Virus record (IMG/VR): IMGVR_UViG_3300037153_000362
Location: 1 to 22,875 of that record
Origin: a virus
DNA: 22,875 nucleotides
Strand: one strand, 5' to 3'
The notes under the pieces were generated by a model. That model did not search any database, was not told the origin of the DNA, and saw nothing but the letters and a program-made list of their open reading frames with translations. Shown in pieces: positions 1 through 7,218 of this stretch (position 1 is the stretch's first letter; each line of letters opens with the position of its first letter). A program made the translations under genes and the position numbers.

Positions 1-127
1 GACGAGTTCTCGATCGTGTTCACCGGCAACGTCCACCTGTGGGGGTACCCCACCAGCCCGGGCGAGTCAGCGTTGACCGCGATCCAGGAGGCCGCCGACG
101 CGGAGTTCCCCGGCGTCGCCAACGTCT
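1..127. repeat. Terminal direct repeat, copy 1 (circular overlap)
   Basis: Bases 1-127 are identical to 22749-22875. The length is exactly 127 and the repeat lies inside a protein-coding gene. This is what a k=127 assembly graph leaves when a circular or circularly permuted molecule is closed, so I read it as an assembly overlap and not as a physical terminal repeat. Confidence 0.95.
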
Positions 128-834
128 ACACCGACCGGTACGGCAGATTGTGCGCCCACGGCCGGTACGCGAGGTTCCACCCGGCCGAGGTGGCCGCGTC
201 CGCCGGGGACGACGCGTGGGACTGGCATCACTGGCAGGCCGGCGACAGCCAGGCGGTCGCTGTGGCCCCCGGGTCGACCGCCCACCTGCGCCGGTTCGCC
301 GCCAACCGCGGGCTCGCGAAGATCATCAACAGCGCGGTAGCGACCCCTGTCTGGGTTAGCAGCAATGGGGGGACCGCGGCCCCCCCGACCCCAGCCCAGC
401 TCGTCGCCCAGCTCGAGCAGGACACCGCTTCGCAGGGCAGCTACGGGATCCGGTCCTGGTCAGCCGAGAACCTGTTGACGATGGAATCCGTCGACGGCCT
501 ATCGGACAGCCTCGTCGAAACGAAACGGTTCGCCGAGTACTACGTCCGCAACTACGCCGCCCCCCGCAACCGGGTCACCGACATCGCGTTCCGCACCATG
601 CGGCCCGGCCAGCCCGGCGCCACCACCACCTGGAACCTCCTCTCCAAGGTGGATATCGCCGACCAGATCGACGTCACCGTCCAGAGCCCCGGAGGGGGCG
701 GCCTCACCAGCGAACCGTATTTCGTCGAGGGCGTCCACGAGACCGTCCAACCCCTGAACGACGCCTACGACGACGTCACATTGACTCTGGACCTGTCACC
801 GCAGGCCTACTTCGAGAACGACCCATGGGCCTGA
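1..834 (+). CDS. Minor tail protein, 3' part (gene starts at 22200)
   Basis: This is the C-terminal 277 residues of a 460-residue protein whose first 183 residues are encoded at 22200-22748. The frame is continuous across the circular junction, so the gene is intact and split only by where the circle was opened. I infer a tail-tip (baseplate hub or distal tail) role, because the gene directly follows the tape measure and precedes the putative receptor-binding proteins. The last part is rich in beta-strand-like stretches, for example near YFVEGVHETV, followed by LTLDLSP. I see no catalytic motif. The stop overlaps the next gene's start by 10 bases. The internal ATG-like start at 16 should not be taken as the gene start. 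Family assignment rests on position and general resemblance to actinophage minor tail proteins. Confidence 0.8.
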   Translation, partial: DEFSIVFTGNVHLWGYPTSPGESALTAIQEAADAEFPGVANVYTDRYGRLCAHGRYARFHPAEVAASAGDDAWDWHHWQAGDSQAVAVAPGSTAHLRRFAANRGLAKIINSAVATPVWVSSNGGTAAPPTPAQLVAQLEQDTASQGSYGIRSWSAENLLTMESVDGLSDSLVETKRFAEYYVRNYAAPRNRVTDIAFRTMRPGQPGATTTWNLLSKVDIADQIDVTVQSPGGGGLTSEPYFVEGVHETVQPLNDAYDDVTLTLDLSPQAYFENDPWA

Positions 835-2525
835 ACAACCCCAAACCCGTGCTGCACGGGAAAGACCATGCGGTCGGCGCCACCGACCCGGTCCCCGGGC
901 TCGGCGAATACAAGCATGACGGCGTTCCCATCCACGACGCGTACTACAACCCCGGCAGCCTGTGCGGCTGGTGGCGGCTCGGCGACCCCCCCGGCTCCTG
1001 GCCTGCCGGCCCGACACTCAGCGTCCCCAACTTCATACTCGACCACGGGCCGGCGCCCACCCACAACCTGTCGGCGGTGAACATCGACCATAACGGGACA
1101 GGGTCGGCGCTGCCATCGTCGGACTGGCCGAACTTGGCTAGCGGCGCCTTGATCGGCGGTAGCGCGAACGACGGGGCGATGGTGTTCCACTTCAACGACG
1201 TCCAGGTCCAGGCCAGCGAAACAGGGGTGAAGCTGGCGTTGAGCGGAAGCGTCCCCGACTCCTGCCTGGCCGAGGTGCTCGGCCCCAACGAGGCGGACAC
1301 ACCGGTCGGGCGCGGCCACACCGTCTCATGCTGGTTGAAGGCCGAATCCGTGGGCGTCGGCGGGACCGACAACATTGACCCGTACACGGTCGCTGATTGC
1401 CCGCCCCGGAAAATCGTGTCGTGCTGGTATAAGCCGCTGGGCGGCACCGCTGGCGGCTGGTGGTTCGGGTTCAAGCCGGGCACCCTGTTCACCCCGTTCC
1501 CGCCCGGCGACCTGTATTTCGGGTCTGGCGGCGGTGCCCTCTACCCGGGCGGCGACTACTTCGGGCAAACCTGGTTCCTCTGCAAAACGGGTATCGCCGA
1601 CTTCGTGCATGTGGCGAAAGTGTTCAAGAAAACCGGGACGAACAAGTACGAGCGCACGATCTACGTGAACCTGGCACCGGTCTCGTACGTGCACGGGAAC
1701 GCCGCGACGGTGCGTCCCGCCACCGCGGCCGGCTCGGCGCTTGTCGTCGGCGGCGGCTGGGACGACGACGTCCGGTTCGCCCATTGCCGCGGCTCCGTCG
1801 ACGAGCTCGCGATCTGGACGGTCGCGCTCACCAACCAGCAGCTCCAGGACATCTACAACGGACGGGTTATCAACCCGGGCGAGTCATGGACAACCGAGGG
1901 TCTCGACCCGGCCATGGACATCCCGGACGGGTCGCTCGGCGCCCAGAAAATCACCGGGTACCCGGCCGACCCGGGCGTCGTGCTACGCGGCGATGGGATG
2001 TGGGCGCCTCCCACCACCGGCGCCGTCAAGCTGGCCGAGACCACCGGGGGGAGCGGCACCTACCCGTTTACGAATCTCGACCCGTCCTACTCGCGGTTCC
2101 GCCTGGTCGTCAACGCTAGGGGTGACGCGACCGCGAACTTCGTTGACTTGCTGTTGCGGTTCAACGGGGACACCGGTTCGAACTACTCCTATATGGGGAC
2201 CGACTGGAACGGGACGGCCCAGTCAGGGGTAGGCCCCGGCCCCGCGACGTCGATGATCGTTGGCGCCGTCCCGGCCGCGGCCGGGGCCGCGAACCATCGC
2301 GGCCAGACGATCATCGAGATAGGCAATCCCGGTAACACCGCCGCCGGGAAACAGGTGACAGCGCAAAGCTACGCGTACTGGGCGACCGGCGCGGGCGGCT
2401 CGGTTATCCGGTCGGTCGGCGGTGTGTGGATGGGCGCCGCCGCCGCCATCAGCCAGATGACGCTGCTCCTCTCCTCGGGGAGTTTCCAGGCGAGCAGCCG
2501 CGCCGTGCTCTGGGGTTACACGTAA
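825..2525 (+). CDS. Tail protein with LamG/concanavalin-like domain, probable receptor binding
   Basis: The 566-residue protein starts with a motif common at the N-terminus of phage tail fibres (HGKDHAVGATDPVPG, residues 11-25). A long beta-rich region of about residues 40-350 follows and ends with ELAIWTVALTNQQLQDIYNG. That ending is the typical last strand and helix of a LamG/concanavalin A-like jellyroll. A short connector containing LRGDGMWAPP leads to a C-terminal domain of about 170 residues rich in Gly, Ala and Ser, probably a separate binding head. The start overlaps the end of the previous tail gene by 10 bases. LamG-like domains bind sugars, so host surface recognition is likely. 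The ligand is unknown and no hydrolase residues are evident. Confidence 0.75.
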   Translation: MGLNNPKPVLHGKDHAVGATDPVPGLGEYKHDGVPIHDAYYNPGSLCGWWRLGDPPGSWPAGPTLSVPNFILDHGPAPTHNLSAVNIDHNGTGSALPSSDWPNLASGALIGGSANDGAMVFHFNDVQVQASETGVKLALSGSVPDSCLAEVLGPNEADTPVGRGHTVSCWLKAESVGVGGTDNIDPYTVADCPPRKIVSCWYKPLGGTAGGWWFGFKPGTLFTPFPPGDLYFGSGGGALYPGGDYFGQTWFLCKTGIADFVHVAKVFKKTGTNKYERTIYVNLAPVSYVHGNAATVRPATAAGSALVVGGGWDDDVRFAHCRGSVDELAIWTVALTNQQLQDIYNGRVINPGESWTTEGLDPAMDIPDGSLGAQKITGYPADPGVVLRGDGMWAPPTTGAVKLAETTGGSGTYPFTNLDPSYSRFRLVVNARGDATANFVDLLLRFNGDTGSNYSYMGTDWNGTAQSGVGPGPATSMIVGAVPAAAGAANHRGQTIIEIGNPGNTAAGKQVTAQSYAYWATGAGGSVIRSVGGVWMGAAAAISQMTLLLSSGSFQASSRAVLWGYT

Positions 2526-2540
2526 AGGAAGGAGCCGGGT

Positions 2541-2894
2541 ATGGCTGATCTCCCCCAGACGTTCAACCTGAAGGCGTACATGGGGGACTCCTGGTCGAAA
2601 ACGTTCCTGCTGTGGACGGACGGGGCGCCCACCGACCTCACCGGCGCAACCGTCGCCGCGTGGGCGCGAACCTGCGGGAACGGGGCTGCCCCCACCTATC
2701 TTGTCCTGCAGGTGACATTGGGCGTCGACCCGGGGACGGTTGTGCTCGCACCCCCCGCCGGCGGGTTCACCAAACCGGAGATGCTCACCTATGACCTCGA
2801 GGTGACGATGCCCGACGGCACCATCACCACCTGGGTTAGGGGGAGGCTCCAGGTCGACCAGGACGTCACCAACACCGCCGGGGTCACCCCATGA
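2541..2894 (+). CDS. Small beta-rich tail protein (baseplate upper protein-like)
   Basis: A 117-residue protein with a very good ribosome binding site (AAAGGAAGGAG at 2524-2534, 6 bases before ATG). The pattern [12 protein letters not shown], followed by hydrophobic strands and [13 protein letters not shown], resembles the immunoglobulin-like small proteins that accompany phage fibres (BppU N-terminal type). It ends in an ATGA overlap with the collagen-like fibre gene, so the two are probably translated together. It may help attach the fibre to the tail tip. The function is inferred from fold-like patterns and position only. Confidence 0.6.
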   Translation: MADLPQTFNLKAYMGDSWSKTFLLWTDGAPTDLTGATVAAWARTCGNGAAPTYLVLQVTLGVDPGTVVLAPPAGGFTKPEMLTYDLEVTMPDGTITTWVRGRLQVDQDVTNTAGVTP

Positions 2895-4273
2895 CCAACG
2901 ACGTAACGCTCGTCGGCACCTCGAGCGGCGACGTCGCCCTCGTCACCAGCGGCGGCAGCGGGCCGCCCGGCCCCCAGGGGCCGCCTGGCCCCACCGGCCC
3001 GCAAGGTCCGGACGGGCCGCCCGGCCCCCCAGGCCCGCAAGGTGATCCCGGCCCCGCCGGCAACACCGGCCCCACCGGGCCGGCCGGCAGCACCGGGCCG
3101 CCCGGCCCCGCCGGCCCTACCGGCAACACCGGCCCCGCCGGCCCCCAGGGGTTAACAGGCCCGCAGGGCACCACTGGCCCCCCCGGCGCCGACGGCGCCC
3201 CCGGCCCCCAAGGCCCACAGGGGCTCACCGGCCCGCAGGGGCCGCAGGGGCTGAAGGGCGACCCCGGCAACACCGGCCCGCAGGGGGCGACCGGGAACAC
3301 CGGCCCCCAGGGCGTGAAAGGCGACCAGGGCGACCCCGGCCCCCAGGGCGCAGCAGGGTCACAAGGCCCGGCCGGCAGCACGGGGGCGCAGGGGCCGCAG
3401 GGTCCCGCCGGCCCCACCGGGAACACCGGCCCGCAGGGTCCCGCCGGCGCCGCGGGTGACAACTGGATCTACGGGACAGGAGCCCCCGGCGTGTCCGCCG
3501 ACCCGGTCGGAACCCTCTACCTCGACGGCGCCACCGGCAACGTGTGGGAACAGCAGGCGGGCGGCTGGGTGTTCACCGGCATCAACCTTAAAGGCCCGAT
3601 CGGCGCCACCGGCTCACAAGGCCCGAAAGGCGACACAGGTGCGGCCGGGTCACAGGGTCCCGCCGGCCCCGGGGTCGCCGCCGGCGGCACCGCCGGCCAG
3701 GTGCTCACCAAGAACACCGCCACCAACTACGACACCGTCTGGGCCACCCCCGTGTCGGGGGGTGGCGCCTACGGTCTAACCCCGCCCGCCACACCCGCTG
3801 ACGGTGACAGGTGGACGCTCCCGATCGCCAACGGGGTGGTGTGGCAGTTCCGTTACAACGCGAGCGGCGGCACCTACAAATGGGAGTTCGTCGGCGGCTC
3901 CGACGCGTACCAAATGGTTGCTGCCGCGGAGGGCACGACCACCCAAGCCACCTGGCTGAACCTCAACACGAACGGGCCGCTCGTCACTGTGCCGCGAGCC
4001 GGCGACTACCTCGTAACCTACGGAGCCAGGGGGTTCCACTCGGTTGTCGGTGGTTCATTCTCAGTGGGTCCAGCCCTCGGCGACACAAGCCCCGCCAACT
4101 GCGCGGTCGGGAATGCGACCGGTGTCAACTACTCGCTGATGCTGCCGATGAAGGTCCTGTTTTCCGGTGTCCCGGCTTCAACGGCGATCAAATTGCGCTA
4201 CTTCATGAGCGTGGCGGGAACCGCGACGTGGGTTGATCGTTGGATCAGCGTGGTGCCCGTGAGAGTGAGCTAA
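2891..4273 (+). CDS. Collagen-like tail fibre with globular C-terminal head
   Basis: The 460-residue protein has a 23-residue leader, then 55 uninterrupted Gly-X-Y triplets (residues 24-188), a non-collagen insert of about 46 residues with WIYGTGAPG and [13 protein letters not shown], and a second block of nine triplets (residues 235-261). Next comes a segment with [20 protein letters not shown], a word I recognise from actinophage tail proteins. The last 110 residues look like a beta jellyroll head ([18 protein letters not shown]). Collagen-like triplets form trimeric stalks, so this is probably a trimeric fibre with a terminal receptor-binding head, similar in layout to C1q. Translation is coupled to the previous gene by ATGA. 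Confidence 0.85.
   Translation: MTNDVTLVGTSSGDVALVTSGGSGPPGPQGPPGPTGPQGPDGPPGPPGPQGDPGPAGNTGPTGPAGSTGPPGPAGPTGNTGPAGPQGLTGPQGTTGPPGADGAPGPQGPQGLTGPQGPQGLKGDPGNTGPQGATGNTGPQGVKGDQGDPGPQGAAGSQGPAGSTGAQGPQGPAGPTGNTGPQGPAGAAGDNWIYGTGAPGVSADPVGTLYLDGATGNVWEQQAGGWVFTGINLKGPIGATGSQGPKGDTGAAGSQGPAGPGVAAGGTAGQVLTKNTATNYDTVWATPVSGGGAYGLTPPATPADGDRWTLPIANGVVWQFRYNASGGTYKWEFVGGSDAYQMVAAAEGTTTQATWLNLNTNGPLVTVPRAGDYLVTYGARGFHSVVGGSFSVGPALGDTSPANCAVGNATGVNYSLMLPMKVLFSGVPASTAIKLRYFMSVAGTATWVDRWISVVPVRVS
2960..3454 (+). repeat. Collagen-like Gly-X-Y coding repeat, 55 triplets
   Basis: Nine-base units encode Gly-Pro-X or Gly-X-Y without interruption. Recurring triplets are GPQ, GPA, GNT, GLT and GDP. The extreme GC content and repetition make the antisense strand look like a Gly-Pro-rich ORF too, which is an artefact. 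A shorter second block of nine triplets lies at 3593-3673. The copy number is likely to vary among relatives and is a place where short-read assembly can collapse. Confidence 0.9.
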
Positions 4274-4288
4274 CAGGAGCATCCGCCC

Positions 4289-5191
4289 ATGACAACGATC
4301 GGGCCACAGGACGGGATCCACGCGAGCATTGAACGCCTCCGCGCGCTCGACCCGGGCGGCACCAAGCCGAACCGCGACCCCAACAACCTCGCCACCTGGG
4401 GGGCGTGGGACAAGCTCGAGCGCACGTTGCAGATCCTGAAGGACACCCACGACGGGGTTGAGTCCAGCCCGCCCGACCCCGAGCCCGAACCCGGGCCGCC
4501 GGATGTGGTCGTCCCCGCCTCCTATGAGTGCGGCGTGTTCATAGCGGGCGGCGCCGGCTCGAACATGAGCGACCCGGACTCGCCGCAAGCCGACACAGGG
4601 CGGGATTACAACGGGAGGCCGTGGAACCCCGACCAGGCGTGCGACGCTATCGCCCGCTCCGGGTACAGGGGCGTCCTGGTGCAGCTGTACCGGGAACAGG
4701 GCGCCGACTACATGGCCTGCGGGAGGGCGCGCGGCCTGCGGGTCGGGTTGTGGGACGCATGGCCGTCCGCCGCCAGGGCCGAGCTCGCGTTGAGTTTCGG
4801 GCCGGACATGTACTGCGCGCAGGCGGAGACGGGGCAGGGGCAGGCGGCGATGGACGCGATCGGGAGGGCGTACGAGATCAACCCGGTCCTCCCGCTCGGC
4901 ATCGTGACGAACATGGAGCCGTCCCGGACCGTGGAGGGGTTCGACATCTTCATGCAGGAACGCGACGTGATCTGCATGCCCGAGGTGTACGCGAACGAGA
5001 ACCCCGAATGGAACCAGAACCCCGTCGGGTTCAAGGATGCCCTGGTCGGCGAATGCCTCGAGCGCGGCTACCTCGGTGTCATCCCCGTGTTCGGCGTCTA
5101 CTGGGGCTGGACGGTCAGCCAGTACGAGCCGGGGGACGAGCCGTTCTACCCGTACCTCGCCGAGGACATGAGCCACGCGGAGCTCGCGTGA
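4289..5191 (+). CDS. TIM-barrel-like protein, possible glycoside hydrolase of the tail or lysis region
   Basis: A 300-residue protein with a ribosome binding site CAGGAG nine bases before ATG. Residues 1-55 are polar and helical, residues 59-74 form a Pro/Glu/Asp linker (PPDPEPEPGPPD), and residues 78-280 show regularly spaced hydrophobic strands: GVFIAGG, GVLVQLY, RVGLWDAW, DMYCAQAE, LGIVTNME, VICMPEVYAN and VIPVFGVYWGW. That spacing fits a (beta/alpha)8 barrel, and acidic residues at strand ends (D156, E180, E210, E232) are candidates for catalysis. It sits between the fibre and the endolysin. It could be a tail-borne polysaccharide or wall hydrolase, or an inactive barrel. I cannot name a family. 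Confidence 0.55.
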   Translation: MTTIGPQDGIHASIERLRALDPGGTKPNRDPNNLATWGAWDKLERTLQILKDTHDGVESSPPDPEPEPGPPDVVVPASYECGVFIAGGAGSNMSDPDSPQADTGRDYNGRPWNPDQACDAIARSGYRGVLVQLYREQGADYMACGRARGLRVGLWDAWPSAARAELALSFGPDMYCAQAETGQGQAAMDAIGRAYEINPVLPLGIVTNMEPSRTVEGFDIFMQERDVICMPEVYANENPEWNQNPVGFKDALVGECLERGYLGVIPVFGVYWGWTVSQYEPGDEPFYPYLAEDMSHAELA

Positions 5192-5364
5192 GCTGGTTCA
5201 GGCATTGGCGGTGGGGCCGCCACCACAACCACGCCACGGGGAACGAGCGGCCCCGGCGGCCGCCCCCACGCCCCGACCCCGACCGGGAGCCATCCCACCC
5301 GGGGGCCAGGCGGGGGGACAGGGCGGACTGGTGGGAGGAGTGGAAGCGTGCCGCTCACCCGTAA
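5188..5364 (+). CDS. Small Trp/Arg/Pro-rich protein
   Basis: This 58-residue ORF starts with GTG in a GTGA overlap with the upstream gene and overlaps the endolysin start by 17 bases. Its N-terminus is rich in Trp, Arg and His (WFRHWRWGRHHNH), the middle is Pro/Arg-rich, and the end is Trp-rich (ADWWEEWKRAAHP). No membrane helix is present. The same overlap style is used by secure genes in this genome, which supports translation. The composition is unusual and I recognise no family. A role in lysis regulation is possible from position only. Confidence 0.45.
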   Translation: MSWFRHWRWGRHHNHATGNERPRRPPPRPDPDREPSHPGARRGDRADWWEEWKRAAHP

Positions 5365-6151
5365 ACAGTTCCCGTCCCCGAACTACTCGAGCCGCGGCGG
5401 CGCTTCGGTCAGGCTGATCGTGATCCACACCGCCGAGGGGGCGCGGACGATCGAGGAGCTCGGCAACTTCTTCGCCAGCTCGAGCTCGGGGGTGAGCTCG
5501 CACACGGGGATCGACGACACCCCGAACACGGTGGGCGAGTACGTGAAACGGCCGGACAAGGCGTGGACGGCCGCGAACGCGAACCCCGTCAGCGTGCAGA
5601 CCGAGCTGTGCGCGTTCGCCGCCTGGACTTTGCAGGAGTGGAACCAGCACCCGGTGATGCTCGAGAACTGCGCCCGCTGGATCGCCGAAGAATCAGCCTA
5701 CTTCGGCATCCCCCTTACGAAGCTGACGCCCGCCCAAGCGCAGGGCAGCGGCCGCGGCGTCTGCCAGCACACCGACCTCGGCAGCTGGGGCGGCGGGCAC
5801 TGGGACTGCGGCGGCAGTTTCCCCATCGACCAGGTGCTCGACATCGCACGCGGAGGGGAGGACGAGATGGGGTATCCCGCGTGGTTCTGGGACTGGAGCA
5901 ACTGGTACCTGACCACCGACCGCGACCAGGACGCCCGCCCCGACGGCGCCCCCGACCAGATCCCCGAATGGGCGTGGGACGGCCTCGACGAGATCGAGCG
6001 GATCGGGAAGCGCTACGGGATGACCGTGGGGGAGCGCGACTGGATCACCTGGTACCTGGGCGGCAAGCACGGCCCCCGCCCCGACGTGCCGCAGACGATC
6101 CCCGACCGCTGGTGGGACGACGAAGCGTACGTCCTGAAGCGGGAGACATGA
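5348..6151 (+). CDS. Endolysin: N-acetylmuramoyl-L-alanine amidase (Amidase_2 type)
   Basis: The 267-residue enzyme probably cuts the amide bond between muramic acid and L-alanine in peptidoglycan at lysis. The zinc-binding pattern of the Amidase_2/PGRP fold is visible: H27 in VIHTAEG, H141 in CQHTDLG and C154 in HWDCGG. The catalytic domain spans about residues 18-168. The C-terminus (176-261) contains two copies of a Trp-rich unit, WSNWYL...RPDGAPDQIPEWAW and WITWYL...RPDVPQTIPDRWW, probably a wall-binding module. There is no signal peptide, which fits holin-dependent release. The GTG start at 5348 has GGGAGGAG seven bases upstream. The gene overlaps the holin candidate by ATGA. Confidence 0.88.
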   Translation: MPLTRKQFPSPNYSSRGGASVRLIVIHTAEGARTIEELGNFFASSSSGVSSHTGIDDTPNTVGEYVKRPDKAWTAANANPVSVQTELCAFAAWTLQEWNQHPVMLENCARWIAEESAYFGIPLTKLTPAQAQGSGRGVCQHTDLGSWGGGHWDCGGSFPIDQVLDIARGGEDEMGYPAWFWDWSNWYLTTDRDQDARPDGAPDQIPEWAWDGLDEIERIGKRYGMTVGERDWITWYLGGKHGPRPDVPQTIPDRWWDDEAYVLKRET

Positions 6152-6333
6152 ACCCTGTCCGCCAGCAGATGTACCTGATCCTGTGCGGCGTCGCCGCGCT
6201 GGTGCTGGGCGGCGTCGCCCAGGCGCTCGCCCACGACACGACCGAGCATCTCCTCGCCGCCCTGGGGATCGTCGGCGGCCTCGCGATCGTCGTCGTCGCG
6301 CTCCCCGTCGACCGCGGCAAGAACGGCGACTAG
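6148..6333 (+). CDS. Holin candidate, two membrane helices
   Basis: A 61-residue protein starting in an ATGA overlap with the endolysin. It has two hydrophobic segments, about residues 6-26 (MYLILCGVAALVLGG...) and 34-53 (LLAALGIVGGLAIVVVALPV), and a short charged tail, DRGKNGD. Length, two helices, charged C-terminus and adjacency to an amidase fit a class II holin, which would open the inner membrane to let the endolysin out. The assignment rests on topology and context, because holins share little sequence. A second coding-like frame follows directly after the stop. Confidence 0.7.
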   Translation: MNPVRQQMYLILCGVAALVLGGVAQALAHDTTEHLLAALGIVGGLAIVVVALPVDRGKNGD

Positions 6334-6334
6334 C

Positions 6335-6505
6335 GCGCCCGGTCGCAGCCGCATCGGCAAGTGGCGCCGCCTCGGCGTCGTCATCCCCGACGGCAGGCGC
6401 GTCCCGTTCCCGAAGCCGGTGCTCACAGTGCGAGCCACACCACTCTGGTCAGGGCGAGACATCCGAGAGCTACGCAGCCTGCTCGAGGAACCCCAAAAAC
6501 CGTAG
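6335..6505 (+). pseudogene. Coding-like frame without a start codon (remnant or frameshift extension)
   Basis: The frame beginning at 6335 reads a plausible polypeptide containing IGKWRRLGVVIPDGRR, VPFPKPVLTVRATPLW and SGRDIRELRSLLEEP, ending at TAG 6503-6505. Amphipathic order and GC-rich third positions make it look coded. Back to the in-frame stop at 6176 there is no ATG, GTG or TTG in this frame, so it cannot start by itself. It may be a gene remnant, a +1 frameshift product of the holin gene, or the result of an indel. The gap 6334-6526 between the convergent holin and repressor genes holds nothing else clear. A bulged hairpin (ACCG around 6498-6501 with CGGT around 6509-6512) is too weak to call a terminator. 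Confidence 0.3.
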
Positions 6506-6526
6506 ATGCGGTTGGCTCGATGGCGT

Positions 6527-6907
6527 CTAGCTGGAGGCGGTGCGCGGCCAGGCGGGGTCGTCTTCAGCCTCCTGGGTCGCGAGCACCTCGCGCACCAGCA
6601 CTTTCAGTTTCTCGATCTCGGCGAGGATTAACTGCTCCCCTGGTGACAGTGGCGGCGGGCTCTCCTCGACGAGCTCGGCCACCTCGATCCCGAGCACCTG
6701 CGCGATCCGTACGAGCTCCCGCACGGGCGGTAGCTTCCCGCGTTCCCACCGGGACACGCTGCCGGGGCTGACGTTCGCTTCACCGGCGAACACCAGTTGC
6801 GTCCATCCCTTCCGGATCCGCGCCGCGGCGATCCGCCGGCCGACCTCGTCGGGAGCGAACGTCACCAACCCAAGGCTGAACGAAGTTCTCGCTATTTGCG
6901 TCGCCAC
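6527..6907 (-). CDS. Cro/CI-type repressor, probable immunity repressor
   Basis: A 126-residue protein on the minus strand with a classic HTH_3 domain at about residues 23-77. The recognition unit is TQLVFAGEANVSPGSVSRWE and the end of the domain is LVRIAQVLGIEVAELVEE. After a Pro-rich link comes an amphipathic helix (EQLILAEIEKLKVLVREVL) that could dimerise. There is no LexA/CI-type peptidase domain, so induction by RecA-driven self-cleavage is unlikely. It is transcribed away from the Cro-like gene across a 54-bp switch. The listed start is GTG at 6907, which has no ribosome binding site. An internal GTG (residue 15, position 6865) would also leave the HTH intact. Confidence 0.82.
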   Translation of the reverse strand: MATQIARTSFSLGLVTFAPDEVGRRIAAARIRKGWTQLVFAGEANVSPGSVSRWERGKLPPVRELVRIAQVLGIEVAELVEESPPPLSPGEQLILAEIEKLKVLVREVLATQEAEDDPAWPRTASS

Positions 6908-6921
6908 TGTGCAGCACCCAG

Positions 6922-6950
6922 TTGCCTATCCATTCTACGGCTAGTAGATT
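6922..6950 (+). promoter_or_regulatory. Rightward early promoter (PR-like) giving a near-leaderless transcript
   Basis: TTGCCT (6922-6927) and TAGATT (6945-6950) are 17 bp apart and fit a vegetative promoter facing the Cro-like gene. Transcription would begin near 6957, about five bases before ATG 6962, so the mRNA would be nearly leaderless. That agrees with the lack of a ribosome binding site there. It probably drives cro, xis, int and the early genes. Confidence 0.6.
6932..6937 (-). promoter_or_regulatory. Possible leftward -10 for the repressor gene
   Basis: On the minus strand the bases read TAGAAT, with a start expected near 6925, 18 bases before GTG 6907. No good -35 is present at 17 bp, so the promoter may be weak or activated. 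Confidence 0.35.
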
Positions 6951-6957
6951 TCTAGCC
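6939..6957. promoter_or_regulatory. Operator candidate: perfect inverted repeat GGCTAG-N7-CTAGCC
   Basis: The arms are 6939-6944 and 6952-6957. The 19-bp site covers the -10 and start region of the rightward promoter and the upstream part of the leftward one. Binding of a dimer here would block rightward transcription directly. It is the only perfect dyad of this length in the switch. Confidence 0.6.
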
Positions 6958-6961
6958 TTCG

Positions 6962-7177
6962 ATGGAGCGGCTGGCAAGCAGAATCCGCGCCGCGAGGCTC
7001 GAGGCAGGCCTGTCCCGTGAGCGTCTCGCCGGGAAGGTCGGTTGTTCTCTCACAACGATCGTCCGGTATGAAACCGGCCGCAACCAAGGCGGCTCGCTCT
7101 CGACCCTGGCGAAGATCGCGACAGCGACCGGTAAGCCAATCGCCTGGTTCTTCGAGGACGACGGGGTGGCCGTGTGA
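6962..7177 (+). CDS. Cro-like HTH regulator
   Basis: A 71-residue protein made almost wholly of an HTH_3 domain: IRAARLEAGLSRERLAGKVG, CSLTTIVRYETGR and LSTLAKIATATGKPIAWFF. It is the first gene rightward from the switch and diverges from the repressor, the usual place for Cro. It likely binds the same operator and sets the lytic side of the switch. ATG 6962 has no ribosome binding site and lies about five bases from the predicted transcript start. It is followed by the excisionase-like gene. Confidence 0.8.
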   Translation: MERLASRIRAARLEAGLSRERLAGKVGCSLTTIVRYETGRNQGGSLSTLAKIATATGKPIAWFFEDDGVAV

Positions 7178-7218
7178 TGGCAGTGATGCCGCTACGCGGG
7201 GGGAGGCGACATATTCGC

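Noticed and set aside
1-127. Physical direct terminal repeat of the phage
   Set aside because: It is exactly 127 bases, a common assembler k-mer, and lies within a tail gene far from the terminase. An assembly overlap explains it.
2884-3462. 192-aa minus-strand ORF rich in Gly-Pro
   Set aside because: It is the mirror of the collagen repeat. GGC-CCN units read as Gly-Pro on the opposite strand too.
4178-5176. 332-aa minus-strand ORF
   Set aside because: It is a long open frame opposite the TIM-barrel-like gene, common in GC-rich DNA, with no domain pattern and no ribosome binding site.
6361-6771. 136-aa rightward ORF between holin and repressor
   Set aside because: It runs antisense through the repressor HTH and has Arg/Pro-rich shadow composition. 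The neighbouring frame ending at 6505 looks more like coding sequence.
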